Assembly (NCBI RefSeq): GCF_023238205.1 | Contig: NZ_CP096659.1 | Location: 2,559,626 to 2,623,625 of the forward strand | Direction: 5' to 3' | Source of the DNA: Halorussus limi | Lineage (GTDB): Archaea > Halobacteriota > Halobacteria > Halobacteriales > Haladaptataceae | Length of the DNA: 64,000 bases | Shown here: positions 1 through 8,534 of the stretch, in pieces | Position numbering within the stretch: the stretch's first letter is position 1 | Layout of the letters: each line of letters begins with the position of its first letter | Translations under genes and position numbers: made by a program | Notes under the pieces: model-generated | Told to the model about the DNA's origin: nothing | Databases searched by the model: none | The model's input: only the letters and a program-made list of their open reading frames with translations

Positions 1-103
1 CGAGGGCCATGCGAAACTTAAACCCGTCGAAGCAGTACCGGGCGGGCCTCACCACCCCTGAGAGGGCCGTAATCAGTTACTTCGGCCGCCACGAACCTCC
101 GCC

Positions 104-844
104 GTGGCCGAACCAGTCTCGATTCCGGTCCTCGTGGCGGTAATCGCCGTCGGACTCGCGGGCGTCCACCTCGCCGCGGGCCGTCTCCACCTCCGGTCGA
201 TTTCCCGAAGCGTCTGGCTCTCCGGCGCGGGGGGCGTCTCCGTGGCCTACGTGTTCGTCCACGTCCTCCCCGAGTTGGAGGAGCGCCAGCACGCCTTCGG
301 CGGCGTCGTCGGCTTCCTCGAACACCACGTCTACCTCCTCGCGCTGGCCGGGTTCACGGCGTTCTACGGTCTCGAACAGGTCGCCCGTCGGTCGAGCGAC
401 CGACGCGACCGCGAAGTCGCGGGAGCCGAGACGACTACGTCCGCGGGCGTGTTCTGGCTCCACGTCGGGTCGTTCGCGGCGTACAACGCGCTCGTCGGCT
501 ACCTGCTCGTCCACCGCGAGGAGAGCGGACTGGCGAGCCTCGGATTCTTCGCGGTCGCCATGGCGCTCCACTTCGCGGTCAACGACTACGGACTCCGGGA
601 CCACCACCGCGAGGCGTACGACCGCGTCGGCCGGTACCTGCTCGCGGGCGGCGTCCTCGCGGGAACCGCCGTCGGCTGGACGACCACGGTCGGGGCCGCG
701 CTGGTGTCCGGGCTGTTCGGGTTCTTGGCCGGCGGAATCGTCCTCAACGTCGTCAAGGAGGAATTGCCCGAGGAGCGCCAGAGCAACGTCTGGGCGTTCG
801 GCGTCGGGTCGGCGGTCTACGCGGCCCTGTTGCTGTTCGTCTGA
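104..844 (+). CDS. ZIP-like polytopic membrane protein
   Basis: A 246-residue integral membrane protein starting at GTG. About seven hydrophobic segments span nearly the whole length, with a charged loop around residues 105-125. The segment HVLPELEE near residue 53 and the HH pair near residue 72 resemble metal-binding helices of ZIP-type divalent metal transporters, but the canonical paired HxxxE motifs are not clear, so transport of zinc or another metal is an inference. An AT-rich patch (agttactt) lies about 25 bases before the GTG, as expected for a leaderless message. It is not obviously co-transcribed with the next gene, which has its own TATA-like element. Confidence 0.6.
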   Translation: MAEPVSIPVLVAVIAVGLAGVHLAAGRLHLRSISRSVWLSGAGGVSVAYVFVHVLPELEERQHAFGGVVGFLEHHVYLLALAGFTAFYGLEQVARRSSDRRDREVAGAETTTSAGVFWLHVGSFAAYNALVGYLLVHREESGLASLGFFAVAMALHFAVNDYGLRDHHREAYDRVGRYLLAGGVLAGTAVGWTTTVGAALVSGLFGFLAGGIVLNVVKEELPEERQSNVWAFGVGSAVYAALLLFV

Positions 845-928
845 GCGACCGGTAGACGCTCGTCGGCGTCGCACTCGGATGTCGGCCAGCCGGAAGTTTT
901 ACGCTGTGTTCGTCCGAAACTCGATACC

Positions 929-1459
929 GTGGACAGCGTCGAACTCAGCACCGTCGTCTACGTGCCGCCCGAGGAGGCCTACGACTTTCTCGTCGATTTT
1001 CAGGGGTACGCGAACTACTCGAAGTACCTCGAACGCGTCGAGCGCAACGGCGACGGCGGTCCCGGGACGGAGTACGACATTCATCTCCAGTGGTGGAAAC
1101 TCGACTACGTCGTGCGGTCGGAGGTGACGGAGTTCGACCGCCCGGAGCGAATCGGCTGGCGCATCACTAAAGACCTACGCGCGCACGGGGAGTGGCGGGT
1201 CGAACCCGAACCCGACGCCGCGCCACCGGACCGCGACTCCGCCTCGCGGGTTCGGCTCGTCATCGAGTTCGACGCCGACTCGGCGAGTTCCGACATGCTA
1301 GACCTGCCCCGACTCGTCTCGCTCGACAGAGTCATCGGCAAGGTCAAACCGCTCGTCCTGAAGGAGGCCGAGCGCGTCGTCGAGCGAATCGTGGCGGACC
1401 TCGAAGGCCAGCACCGCGAGGTCGAGTTGACGCTCCACGAGTCGCCCGACACGGTGTAG
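929..1459 (+). CDS. SRPBCC family protein (START/polyketide cyclase-like)
   Basis: A 176-residue soluble protein starting at GTG. The N-terminus (DSVELSTVVYVPPEEAYDFL) is the first strand and helix of the SRPBCC/coenzyme Q-binding COQ10 fold, followed by alternating strands rich in WWKLDY and ERIGWRI and a long C-terminal helix. Members bind hydrophobic ligands in a cavity; which ligand cannot be read from the sequence. A gttttacgc element about 30 bases upstream is a plausible TATA box. There is no signal peptide or membrane segment. Confidence 0.75.
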   Translation: MDSVELSTVVYVPPEEAYDFLVDFQGYANYSKYLERVERNGDGGPGTEYDIHLQWWKLDYVVRSEVTEFDRPERIGWRITKDLRAHGEWRVEPEPDAAPPDRDSASRVRLVIEFDADSASSDMLDLPRLVSLDRVIGKVKPLVLKEAERVVERIVADLEGQHREVELTLHESPDTV

Positions 1460-1498
1460 CCGGTCCGAAAAATCGAAGCGGAAGCAGCGAACGTCTCG

Positions 1499-2065
1499 TT
1501 ACTCGGCCTGTCCGTAGTCGCCGCCGTACTTCATGAAGAAGTAGGCGAGGCCGAGCGTGAACACCAGCGCCGCCGTCGTGGCGACGCCGAGCGTCTTCGC
1601 GCTGCTCGGGATGGCGGGACCGCCGCCGCCCGTCGAGGCGCCGCCCTCTTGGACGGTGACGGTGCCGACCATCCCGGCGGTCTCGTGAGGCTGACAGTAG
1701 TACTCGTACGTTCCGGTCGTCTCGAACGTGTGGGAGTACTCGTGGCCCGTGTTGTACGTCTTGCTCGGGGCGCCGTCGGTGCCCTGCCAGTTGGCACCTT
1801 CGGGCTGGCTCGACGGGACGACGTTGTGGTTGTCCGACTCCCAGACCCACTTCACCGTCGTTCCGGGGGCGATCGTAACCTCGGCGGGCTCGAACACGAG
1901 GCTCCCGCCGGGACCGACGATGACTTCCTTCGTCCCGCCGCCGCCGGAACTCGTCTCCTGACTCTCGGCCGCGGCGGTTCCCGCCGCGCCCGCGGCCGCC
2001 GCGGTACTCGTGGCGGCCCGCATGAATCCGCGCCGCGTGACCGACTCGCTTCCTTCCGTACTCAT
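1499..2065 (-). CDS. Halocyanin (plastocyanin-like copper protein), membrane anchored
   Basis: A 188-residue blue copper protein that would act as a mobile or tethered electron carrier on the outer face of the membrane. The N-terminus has a Tat motif (TRRGFM, residues 10-15) and an Ala-rich segment. The cupredoxin domain covers about residues 45-138 with type 1 copper ligands His80, Cys124, His127 and Met132 (YYCQPHETAGM). A Gly-rich linker is followed by a C-terminal transmembrane helix at about residues 158-178. The start at 2065 was preferred over an upstream in-frame one because a TATA-like element (aaagtata) lies about 25-30 bases before it. A role as donor to the oxidase encoded 9 kb away is plausible but inferred. 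Confidence 0.88.
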   Translation of the reverse strand: MSTEGSESVTRRGFMRAATSTAAAAGAAGTAAAESQETSSGGGGTKEVIVGPGGSLVFEPAEVTIAPGTTVKWVWESDNHNVVPSSQPEGANWQGTDGAPSKTYNTGHEYSHTFETTGTYEYYCQPHETAGMVGTVTVQEGGASTGGGGPAIPSSAKTLGVATTAALVFTLGLAYFFMKYGGDYGQAE

Positions 2066-2256
2066 ACTCTGGGCTAGCGGTGGCGGGTACTCTATACTTT
2101 CGATACGACCCCACCTTTTTCGTCGTCGGATGTCTTCGCTCGCTGCGGCCACCGCTCCTCGAAGAATGTGAATCAAAAAGGCCGCTCGTTCGATTCGCTC
2201 CCGCTCGCGGTGAAACTATCGGTCGGCGAAACGGACGGGAAAGCCGCGGAAAGTCG

Positions 2257-3297
2257 TTACAGACTGTAGTCGTGGTCGCCCGTCTCGGTGTCGAGGAAGG
2301 CGGTCAGCAGGTCGATGGTCGCCTCCACGTCGGCGTGGTGGACGCTCTCGGTGACCGTGTGGAGGTAGCGCGTCGGAATCGAAATCGCGCCGACGGGCTT
2401 CGCTCCGTGGGTGTTCTGGAACCCGGAGGTGTCCGTGGCCCCGGAGGGGAGCACCTCCAACTGGTGGTCGATGCCCCGGTCCTCGGCGACCGAGCGCATC
2501 CGGCGGTGGACCTTCGGGGTCGTGACGACGCTGGAGTCTTTGAGCTTTATCGCCGCGCCGTCGCCGAGTTCCGTGACGTACTCGCTCTCCTTCGAGACCG
2601 CGGGGATGTCGTTGGCGACGGTCACGTCGAGCGCGACTGCGAGGTCGGGGTCGAGGTCCACGCCGAGCGCGGGCGCGCCGCGGACGCCCAGTTCCTCCTG
2701 AACCGTCGCGCAGAAGTGAATCGTCACGTCGGGGTCCTCGATTCGCTTCGCAGCTTCGAGCATGGCGAACAGACAGACCCGGTCGTCCAGCGCCTTGCCG
2801 GTCACGTTGTCGCCGATTCGCTCGGTGGTCTGTTCCATGCTCACGAGGTCACCGACCGAGACGCGGGCCTCTACCTCCTCGGCGGGTAGTCCGAGGTCGA
2901 TGGTCACGTCGTCCACCGAGAACTCCCCGTCGTCGTCCTTGACGTGGGTCGGAATCGACCCGATGACGCCCGTCAGGTCCTCCTCCTCGGCGTGGACCGT
3001 CACGCGCTGGGCGCGGAGGACCTCGGGGTCCCACCCGCCGAGCGTGTCGATTCGGAGGAAACCGTCGTCGGTGACGTGTTTGACCATGAAGCCGATTTCG
3101 TCCATGTGCGCTGCGACCGCGACCGAGTAGTCGCTGTCGCCCTCCACGGTGCCGACCACGTTGCCCATCGCGTCGGTCCGAACCGAGTCGGCCACGCCCT
3201 CGAACTCCCGGCGGACGAGGTCACGAATCCGGTCCTCGTAGCCGGGGACGCCGCTGGTCTCGGTGAGTTCGCACAGAAGGTCGAAGTCGAAGTCCAT
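2257..3297 (-). CDS. M42 family metallopeptidase (endo-/glutamyl aminopeptidase-like)
   Basis: A 346-residue cytoplasmic aminopeptidase of the tetrahedral (TET) M42 type, which trims peptides released by the proteasome. Metal-ligand motifs are present: His64 and Asp66 in AAHMDE, Asp171/172 in KALDDR, the catalytic Glu pair at 201-202 in QEELG, Asp224 in ALDVT, and a His-containing C-terminal segment (RYLHTVTE). The start at 3297 leaves a TTTAAA box at 3322-3327, 25 bases upstream, so the message is probably leaderless; an upstream in-frame start would lie across that promoter. The gene is single and divergent from the glycosyltransferase gene. Confidence 0.9.
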   Translation of the reverse strand: MDFDFDLLCELTETSGVPGYEDRIRDLVRREFEGVADSVRTDAMGNVVGTVEGDSDYSVAVAAHMDEIGFMVKHVTDDGFLRIDTLGGWDPEVLRAQRVTVHAEEEDLTGVIGSIPTHVKDDDGEFSVDDVTIDLGLPAEEVEARVSVGDLVSMEQTTERIGDNVTGKALDDRVCLFAMLEAAKRIEDPDVTIHFCATVQEELGVRGAPALGVDLDPDLAVALDVTVANDIPAVSKESEYVTELGDGAAIKLKDSSVVTTPKVHRRMRSVAEDRGIDHQLEVLPSGATDTSGFQNTHGAKPVGAISIPTRYLHTVTESVHHADVEATIDLLTAFLDTETGDHDYSL

Positions 3298-3540
3298 ATC
3301 GAACACTGGTCGCCCGCCCGATTTAAACCCGACTATCGCCTCGCCGGCGAGCGTAGCCGCGAGAGCCTCGTTCACGGACCATGAAAATCGTTCACAAGGA
3401 AGGGCGAAACTCTGTAACGGAACCGCTACGCCTCACCCTTCACGGCGTCCGCACCGATTGACTCCTCGGTTGGGTGCGAGTACCGATTCGTCGCCGACCC
3501 CTTCGCGGGCGTTCGGTTCTCCGCCGAACCGGCAGACGAC

Positions 3541-3659
3541 ATATAACAAAGACCGACCCGGTGGAAAGAGACGGCGGAGCGACGCGACCGAACGGCCGGG
3601 CCGCGTCGGCGTTCGACGCGGCCCGGTCGCTCGAACGAGCGCTTCCGGAAACCAAAACG
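3541..3659 (+). promoter_or_regulatory. Promoter and structured 5' leader of the GT2 gene
   Basis: An AT-rich element (acatataaca, around 3539-3548) is the only TATA-like site before the GT2 start and would give a leader of about 85-90 nucleotides, unusually long for this window. The leader holds a perfect 12-bp inverted repeat: 3596-3607 (CCGGGCCGCGTC) against 3615-3626 (GACGCGGCCCGG), with a 7-base loop. With one G-U pair it extends to 15 pairs. The hairpin ends about 34 bases before the ATG and may control translation or termination. Confidence 0.5.
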
Positions 3660-4670
3660 ATGTACGAAGGAAACAAGGTCGGCGTCGTCGTCCCGGCCTA
3701 CAACGAACAGGGATTCGTCGGCGAGGTGATCGACAGCATCCCCCAGTACGTCGACCGCATCTACGTGGTAGACGACCGTTCGACGGACGGAACGTGGCGA
3801 GAGATACGCGACCACGCCGAGCGGGCGAACGCCACTGCAGACACCGCGGACACCGCATCGGCCGCGCCGGTCGCGCCGACGGTCGCAGACGGCGGCGTCG
3901 GGGCCTCGCGCCGCGTGGTCCCGATTCGCCACGAGGAGAACCGTGGCGTCGGCGGTGCTATCAAGACCGGTTACCGACGCGCCAGTGACGACGGGATGGA
4001 CGTGACAGCCGTGATAGCCGGTGACGGTCAGATGGACCCGGACCTACTCGACAGACTCCTCGACCCCATCGTGGAGGGCGGGGCCGACTACGCCAAGGGA
4101 ACTCGGCTTCTCGACCCGGAGTTCCGCGAGGACATGCCGCCGTTCCGGCTATTCGGTAACCAGTTGCTCACGTTCTTGACGCAGTTCGCCAGCGGTTACT
4201 GGCGCACGACCGACCCGCAGAACGGCTACACCGCTATCTCGTGCCGCGCGCTCGACGAACTCGATATAGAGAGTCTCTACGACGACTACGGCTTCGCCAA
4301 CGAACTGCTCGTTCGCCTCAACTGCCACGGCGCGGAGGTAGCCGACGTGGCGATTCCGGCCATCTACGGCGACGAGGAGAGTACGATTCGGTATCGGACC
4401 TTCGTCCCCAAGTTATCGTGGCTGCTGTTATCGAACTTCTGTCATCGACTCCGCGTCCAGTTCGACTCCGGGGCGCGAACGCCCGCGGTCGGCTACGCGC
4501 TCGGCGCACTCGGACTCGTCGCGGCCGTCCTCGCCGGCGTGTTTGGCAGTCTGGGTCTCGGTGCAGGTCTCGTTATCGGCGGCTATCTCGCGCTCGGTCT
4601 CGCTATCCGCCGGGACCGCGACCACAACGACGGGTTGGAGACGCGAGTGACCGACGCGACGAACGAGTAG
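3660..4670 (+). CDS. Family 2 glycosyltransferase with C-terminal membrane hairpin
   Basis: A 336-residue GT-A fold glycosyltransferase of the dolichyl-phosphate hexose synthase type. The nucleotide-sugar site VVVPAYNEQGFV is at about residues 7-18, with VVDDRSTDGTW at about 36-46, and the metal/acceptor motif AGDGQMDPD around 120. The acceptor segment RTTDPQNGYTAIS follows around 183. Two hydrophobic segments near the C-terminus (about 276-320) anchor it to the membrane. A low-complexity Ala/Thr-rich insertion (about residues 60-80) separates the first two blocks. It probably makes a lipid-linked sugar for S-layer glycans. It is convergent with a DUF354 gene of related theme. The ATG at 3660 is where homology begins; the upstream extension is Arg-rich and non-conserved in character. 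Confidence 0.82.
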   Translation: MYEGNKVGVVVPAYNEQGFVGEVIDSIPQYVDRIYVVDDRSTDGTWREIRDHAERANATADTADTASAAPVAPTVADGGVGASRRVVPIRHEENRGVGGAIKTGYRRASDDGMDVTAVIAGDGQMDPDLLDRLLDPIVEGGADYAKGTRLLDPEFREDMPPFRLFGNQLLTFLTQFASGYWRTTDPQNGYTAISCRALDELDIESLYDDYGFANELLVRLNCHGAEVADVAIPAIYGDEESTIRYRTFVPKLSWLLLSNFCHRLRVQFDSGARTPAVGYALGALGLVAAVLAGVFGSLGLGAGLVIGGYLALGLAIRRDRDHNDGLETRVTDATNE

Positions 4671-4706
4671 CGCAGAACGGGGAGTAACGAAGAAGAGAGA
4701 GCCTTT

Positions 4707-5801
4707 TTAGACGGACGCTTCGCGGACCATCCGCTCGTGAGTCCGCTTGGTGGGGAGCGACCGGAGCGCCGTCGAGTCGGTCGCCACCGACACCACGAGG
4801 TCGGTCAGGTTCACCTTGTCGGCGAGGAACGCCTCGCGCTTGCGCGCCCACTCGTCGGCGACGCCCTCGTCGGCGAGCAGTCGGGTCGCGGTCTCGGCGA
4901 CCGCGTCGAACTCCCGGAGGTTGTAGATGAGTCCCTCGCGTTCGAGTTCCGCGAAGTTCCCCATGTCGTCGTCGCCGACGAACGAGTTCGACCGAATCGC
5001 GGGCGTTCCGAGCAGGGCGGCCTCCGTCACCATCGTCTGTGTGTCCGCGACCAGCAGCGACGCCTCCGACAGCGCGTCGTGGAGCAGGGCGGGGTGGAGG
5101 TCGAAGGGTCGGGCGGGGAGCGCCGAGAAGTCCATCGTCCCGCCCTCATCGGAGACGAAGACTGTGGTCTCGTCGGCCAGCGTCTCGACCAGTTCCCGGC
5201 GCTTCGCGGGCGTGAAGCCGTCGTGACCCACGTCGTGGTGGGACCCGAAGGCGTTCAGGCGGACAACGGCGAACTCCTCGTCCGGACCGACGCCGAGTCG
5301 GTCGCGGATGTCGCCACGGGGTTCGTACTCGTCGGGGTGGAGGTAGGCGCACTCCTTGAACCCCCGGAAGACGTGGTGTTTCTCGCCGAGGTCCTTGTCG
5401 AAGGTGTGGGGCGTGAGGTAGGCGTCGGCGAAGGGCCGCGAGATGGCGTGGTCGAGGTGGGTGTTCTCCGAGTCCGTGATGAGGACGACGGGCGTGTCCG
5501 TGACCGCACCGGCGTGGGCGGCGTAGGCCCCGACGCCGAATATCTTGTCCGGGTCGTACTCGCGGGTCTCGCGGACGATGGTGAGGTAGTGGCGCGGAAG
5601 CTGTCGGGCCAGCGAGTACTTGCTGGTCGCCAGTTCGCCGTACACGACGTGGGGGAGGTCGTAGTAGTCGAGCAGATCGAGCGTGCAACCGTAGTCGCGG
5701 GCGAGCAACAGCGTCTCGTGGCCGCGCTCCTCCAACTCCTCGACGGCGTTGCGATAGAGGTGGACGTGAGCGGGCGTGTTGGTGAAGAAGAGGTACTTCA
5801 T
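4707..5801 (-). CDS. DUF354 family glycosyltransferase-like protein
   Basis: A 364-residue protein of the DUF354 family, which has a GT-B/UDP-GlcNAc 2-epimerase-like double Rossmann fold and is found in archaeal surface-polysaccharide loci. The N-terminus (KYLFFTNTPAHVHLYRN) is the first strand and glycine-poor loop. Later come DTPVVLITDSEN around 122 and the C-terminal nucleotide-binding part with LVADTQTMVTEAALLG around 255. No membrane segment is seen. The precise reaction is unknown. It lies tail to tail with the GT2 gene, 36 bases apart, which suggests that both work on glycans. Confidence 0.75.
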   Translation of the reverse strand: MKYLFFTNTPAHVHLYRNAVEELEERGHETLLLARDYGCTLDLLDYYDLPHVVYGELATSKYSLARQLPRHYLTIVRETREYDPDKIFGVGAYAAHAGAVTDTPVVLITDSENTHLDHAISRPFADAYLTPHTFDKDLGEKHHVFRGFKECAYLHPDEYEPRGDIRDRLGVGPDEEFAVVRLNAFGSHHDVGHDGFTPAKRRELVETLADETTVFVSDEGGTMDFSALPARPFDLHPALLHDALSEASLLVADTQTMVTEAALLGTPAIRSNSFVGDDDMGNFAELEREGLIYNLREFDAVAETATRLLADEGVADEWARKREAFLADKVNLTDLVVSVATDSTALRSLPTKRTHERMVREASV

Positions 5802-6009
5802 GTCCCGCGTGGGTATCGCTGTCCCGGGGGCTTTGTTCTGCGGCGCGTTCGCTCGAATCAGACGCCGACAACCGACCGCTCGCCCGACGTACGACCGAGT
5901 TGACCGACCGGTAATCGAACCCTGTTCGACCGCACACCGCGAGAAGGAGACCGGTAGCCGACCAAAACTCGAAACTGCGGACCGAACTCGTCGGAAACGC
6001 CGGGACGTA

Positions 6010-7503
6010 TCAGGACCCGTCCTCGACGCGGACGTTCGCGGGACCGTCGAGACTGAACGCCGTAATCTCGCCGGAGAACCGGTAGCCGTCCGTGCCGCCG
6101 ATGACTCGACCCGAGATGGTACCGTTCGAGATGGTGTCGTGGTCGTTGACCGACCCGAGCGCCGCGCTCTTGCGGGCCGCGCCGCTGACCTCGAAGGTGT
6201 AGTCGCTGGCTCGGTTCGGCCGGTTGCCGCCGTCGATGACCAGTTTGTTCGGCAGCACGAGGTCCGAGACGGTGACCTCGTCGCCCTCCCACCGGAGGGT
6301 CCACTTGCTCTCGTCCAAGTCCATCGAGACCACGTCGCCGTCGACGAGGTAGGAGTCGCCGTAGCCGTTGCCCGCGACGCCGGACACCGTCACCGTGCCG
6401 TCGCCGTTGTCGGTCACGCTGTCGTTGGCCTCGGACTTCACGTCGCCCGCACCGGTGCGCTTCGTGACGCTTCCCTCGGCCGTGAACTCGTAGGAGATGC
6501 TCGACGTGTTCGACCCCGCGACGAGTTCGAGGAGTGCGCCCTCGGCGTCGGACTGAGTAGGGTCAGTGGTCGAGGGACCGTCGGAGCCACCGCTCGCGCT
6601 CGACGTGCCGCTGGCGGCCTCTTCGGCCGTCATGGGCACGCCGGAGGGGACGCGACTCGTGTCGGCGTCCGACCCCCAGCGCGTGTTCTTCGAGATGATG
6701 GTCGGGTCGCCCGCTCTGCTGTCCTGTTCGACTCTGGCGGGCGAACTCCCGATGTCCGAGTCCTTCACCTCGACGGGACCCCACCACGCCCAGACGCCGC
6801 GGGGGTTCTTCGCGCCCGGCGCGGAACAGCCGACGCCGCACCCGCGGGTGCTTCCGCCCTTCACCACGCAGTTCTCGACGTAGCAGGTCCGGCCGTCGAT
6901 GGAACCGACGCGGATGTTGGCGATGTTGTTGCTGTTGAAGTAGCTGTCGTAGACGTTCACCACGCCGCCGTGACTCCCGTGGTACGAGTAGCCCGGGTCG
7001 GTGCCGTAGAGACCGTTGTCGATGAAGTGCTGGATGTTGACGTTCCGGAAGTTCAGCGTCCCGTAGTGGTCGCGGCCGTTGACCCAGATGCCGCCTTTTC
7101 CGGAGCCTTCGGTCTGGCCGTCACCCATGTAGAGGTTCTCGACCGTGGCCGTGCCGCCCTTCGAGACCGCGGGCGTGAACAGGTAGTGACCGCCGGGGTG
7201 GTTGCCCTTGAAGGCGACGTTCCGGACCGTCCAGCCGTCACCGTTCGCGTATATCTTCGCCGACGCGCCGTCGGCGGTCATGTCGATGAGGACGTTCTCG
7301 AACGTCTGGCCGCTCCCGACGCTGAACGTCCGGGTCTCGCCCGCCGAAACCGTGACCGTTCGGTACTCCGCCGCGTCCGTGACACCGGTCGCCAGCGCAC
7401 TGGCGCCGAAGGCGCCGGCGATGCCCGCACCGGCCGCTCCGAGGAAAGACCGCCGGTCTACCGCTCGTTCGCCGCGTTCGCGTGCCGTCTTGTCGCGTGC
7501 CAT
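6010..7503 (-). CDS. Tat-exported right-handed parallel beta-helix protein
   Basis: A 497-residue secreted protein. A Tat motif (DRRSFLG, about residues 16-22) and an Ala/Gly-rich hydrophobic stretch form the signal; there is no lipobox. Residues about 50-300 show the short Asn/Gly/Val-rich repeats of a pectate lyase-like parallel beta-helix, including a cluster of four cysteines near residues 205-225. A Ser/Thr/Asp-rich linker around 305-330 leads to a C-terminal beta-rich domain (about 335-497) like those at the ends of other haloarchaeal beta-helix proteins. It may bind or cleave polysaccharide, but no catalytic residues can be assigned. The promoter is AT-rich, with taatata about 25 bases upstream, so the start is well supported. 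Confidence 0.75.
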   Translation of the reverse strand: MARDKTARERGERAVDRRSFLGAAGAGIAGAFGASALATGVTDAAEYRTVTVSAGETRTFSVGSGQTFENVLIDMTADGASAKIYANGDGWTVRNVAFKGNHPGGHYLFTPAVSKGGTATVENLYMGDGQTEGSGKGGIWVNGRDHYGTLNFRNVNIQHFIDNGLYGTDPGYSYHGSHGGVVNVYDSYFNSNNIANIRVGSIDGRTCYVENCVVKGGSTRGCGVGCSAPGAKNPRGVWAWWGPVEVKDSDIGSSPARVEQDSRAGDPTIISKNTRWGSDADTSRVPSGVPMTAEEAASGTSSASGGSDGPSTTDPTQSDAEGALLELVAGSNTSSISYEFTAEGSVTKRTGAGDVKSEANDSVTDNGDGTVTVSGVAGNGYGDSYLVDGDVVSMDLDESKWTLRWEGDEVTVSDLVLPNKLVIDGGNRPNRASDYTFEVSGAARKSAALGSVNDHDTISNGTISGRVIGGTDGYRFSGEITAFSLDGPANVRVEDGS

Positions 7504-7902
7504 AGCATCTTCAAGGCAAAGTTACTATATTACAAGCTTTACGGTTTCACTTCAATATTGGCTTACCGATTTATGTGGACATTGCGTGTGTGGGAAAACG
7601 CTCCCCGATGACCGTCCGACGGAAAACCACTCGAAGTGCGCGTCGTGTGTCCAAAACGCCGTTAGCGTGCGTTTTTCGCGAGAGAAACAGGTGCTTAACC
7701 GGGGTAAGGACGAGGTAATGGCCGCTTTCCACCCTTCAGACGGTTACGGAATCGCAGGCGTTCCCCGGTAGTTATCGCGCCGAGTCGAGAAGTCGACGCG
7801 TCGCTCGTGGCAGGCCGTGTCGCGACCGCTACTCCAGAAACAGTCAACTAGTTCTCCGTTGTTCCGGAACGCTTTTGCCCGGAACGACACATATCCACGG
7901 AC
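7504..7902. other. Intergenic region between divergent genes; promoters and a possible small transcript
   Basis: No convincing protein gene is seen. The first 70 bases are AT-rich and hold the promoter of the minus-strand beta-helix gene (TATA-like site around 7523-7536). On the plus strand a gatttatg box near 7569 is followed about 100 bases later by a small stem (ACGC/GCGT) and T5 at 7672-7676, which could mark a short non-coding RNA. The right end has a perfect palindrome GTTCCGGAAC at 7861-7870 next to the TATA-like gcttttgc of the following gene. Confidence 0.35.
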
Positions 7903-8166
7903 ATGGCAGACGAAGAAATCGAAGCCGAACTCCGCGAACAGTTCACCGAGGCGTTCGAAGGTGCGGACTACCCGGTCAGCAACCCGATGGACCTCGTTCC
8001 CGCGCTCCCGAACGGACCGGGCACGCGCTTCGAGGCCGGTGACGTGAGCTTCACCGCGATGGAGCTGTCAACGAAGATGTCGGACTCGCAGGACTTCCCC
8101 TACGACGACGTGGACTCCCTCGTGGGCGACCTCATCGAGGGTCTGAAGCAGAAGGACATGATTTAG
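7903..8166 (+). CDS. MTH865 family protein
   Basis: An 87-residue acidic soluble protein with the MTH865-like helical fold: an N-terminal helix (EAELREQFTEAFEGADYPV), the conserved central NPMDLVPALPNGPGTRF segment and a C-terminal helix. The family is widespread in Euryarchaeota and has no established function. The start has a TATA-like element about 28 bases upstream. A perfect 10-base palindrome sits directly in front of that element at 7861-7870 and could be an operator. Confidence 0.85.
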   Translation: MADEEIEAELREQFTEAFEGADYPVSNPMDLVPALPNGPGTRFEAGDVSFTAMELSTKMSDSQDFPYDDVDSLVGDLIEGLKQKDMI

Positions 8167-8457
8167 CTACTCTTCTTCCTCTTCTTCCTCGTCGGGAAGC
8201 GCGACCAGTAGGACCTCCCACACGTCGTACTGCTCGTTGAAGTGGCTGTCGAGGACGCGGTCCTTCTCGCCGATTGGAATCGGCTGTTGCGGGTGGGACA
8301 CTTCGAGCCACGTCACGGTCGGCTCCGTGATGTCCATCTCTGCGATATCGTCGGGCTGGTCGGCGGCCCCGGCCGATTCGTTCACGTTTCGCTCCCCCGG
8401 ACCTGTCGGTATACCTTGACGTTCCACGTAATTCTCCCCCGTCGCCTCGTACCACAC
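8167..8457 (-). CDS. Hypothetical acidic protein with poly-Glu tail
   Basis: A protein of up to 96 residues with no recognised domain. The core (EPTVTWLEVSHPQQPIPIGE through EQYDVWEVLLVALP) looks like a small beta-rich domain and the C-terminus ends in seven consecutive Glu. It ends on the base next to the stop of the convergent MTH865 gene. The start is uncertain: the first in-frame GTG is at 8457, but the TATA-like ataaaa at 8464-8469 is too close to it, so the in-frame GTG at 8427 is a good alternative. Confidence 0.5.
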   Translation of the reverse strand: MWYEATGENYVERQGIPTGPGERNVNESAGAADQPDDIAEMDITEPTVTWLEVSHPQQPIPIGEKDRVLDSHFNEQYDVWEVLLVALPDEEEEEEE

Positions 8458-8534
8458 CGTTCCATAAAACTGTGCTGGGCCGACCCCAGCGACGGTTCGG
8501 AAGCGACAAGTTCCGACCGTTCCAACGTCCGACG

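Noticed and set aside
1-103. A gene or RNA at the left edge
   Set aside because: The first 103 bases show no coding frame with protein-like composition and no tRNA features; only AT-rich promoter-like patches are seen.
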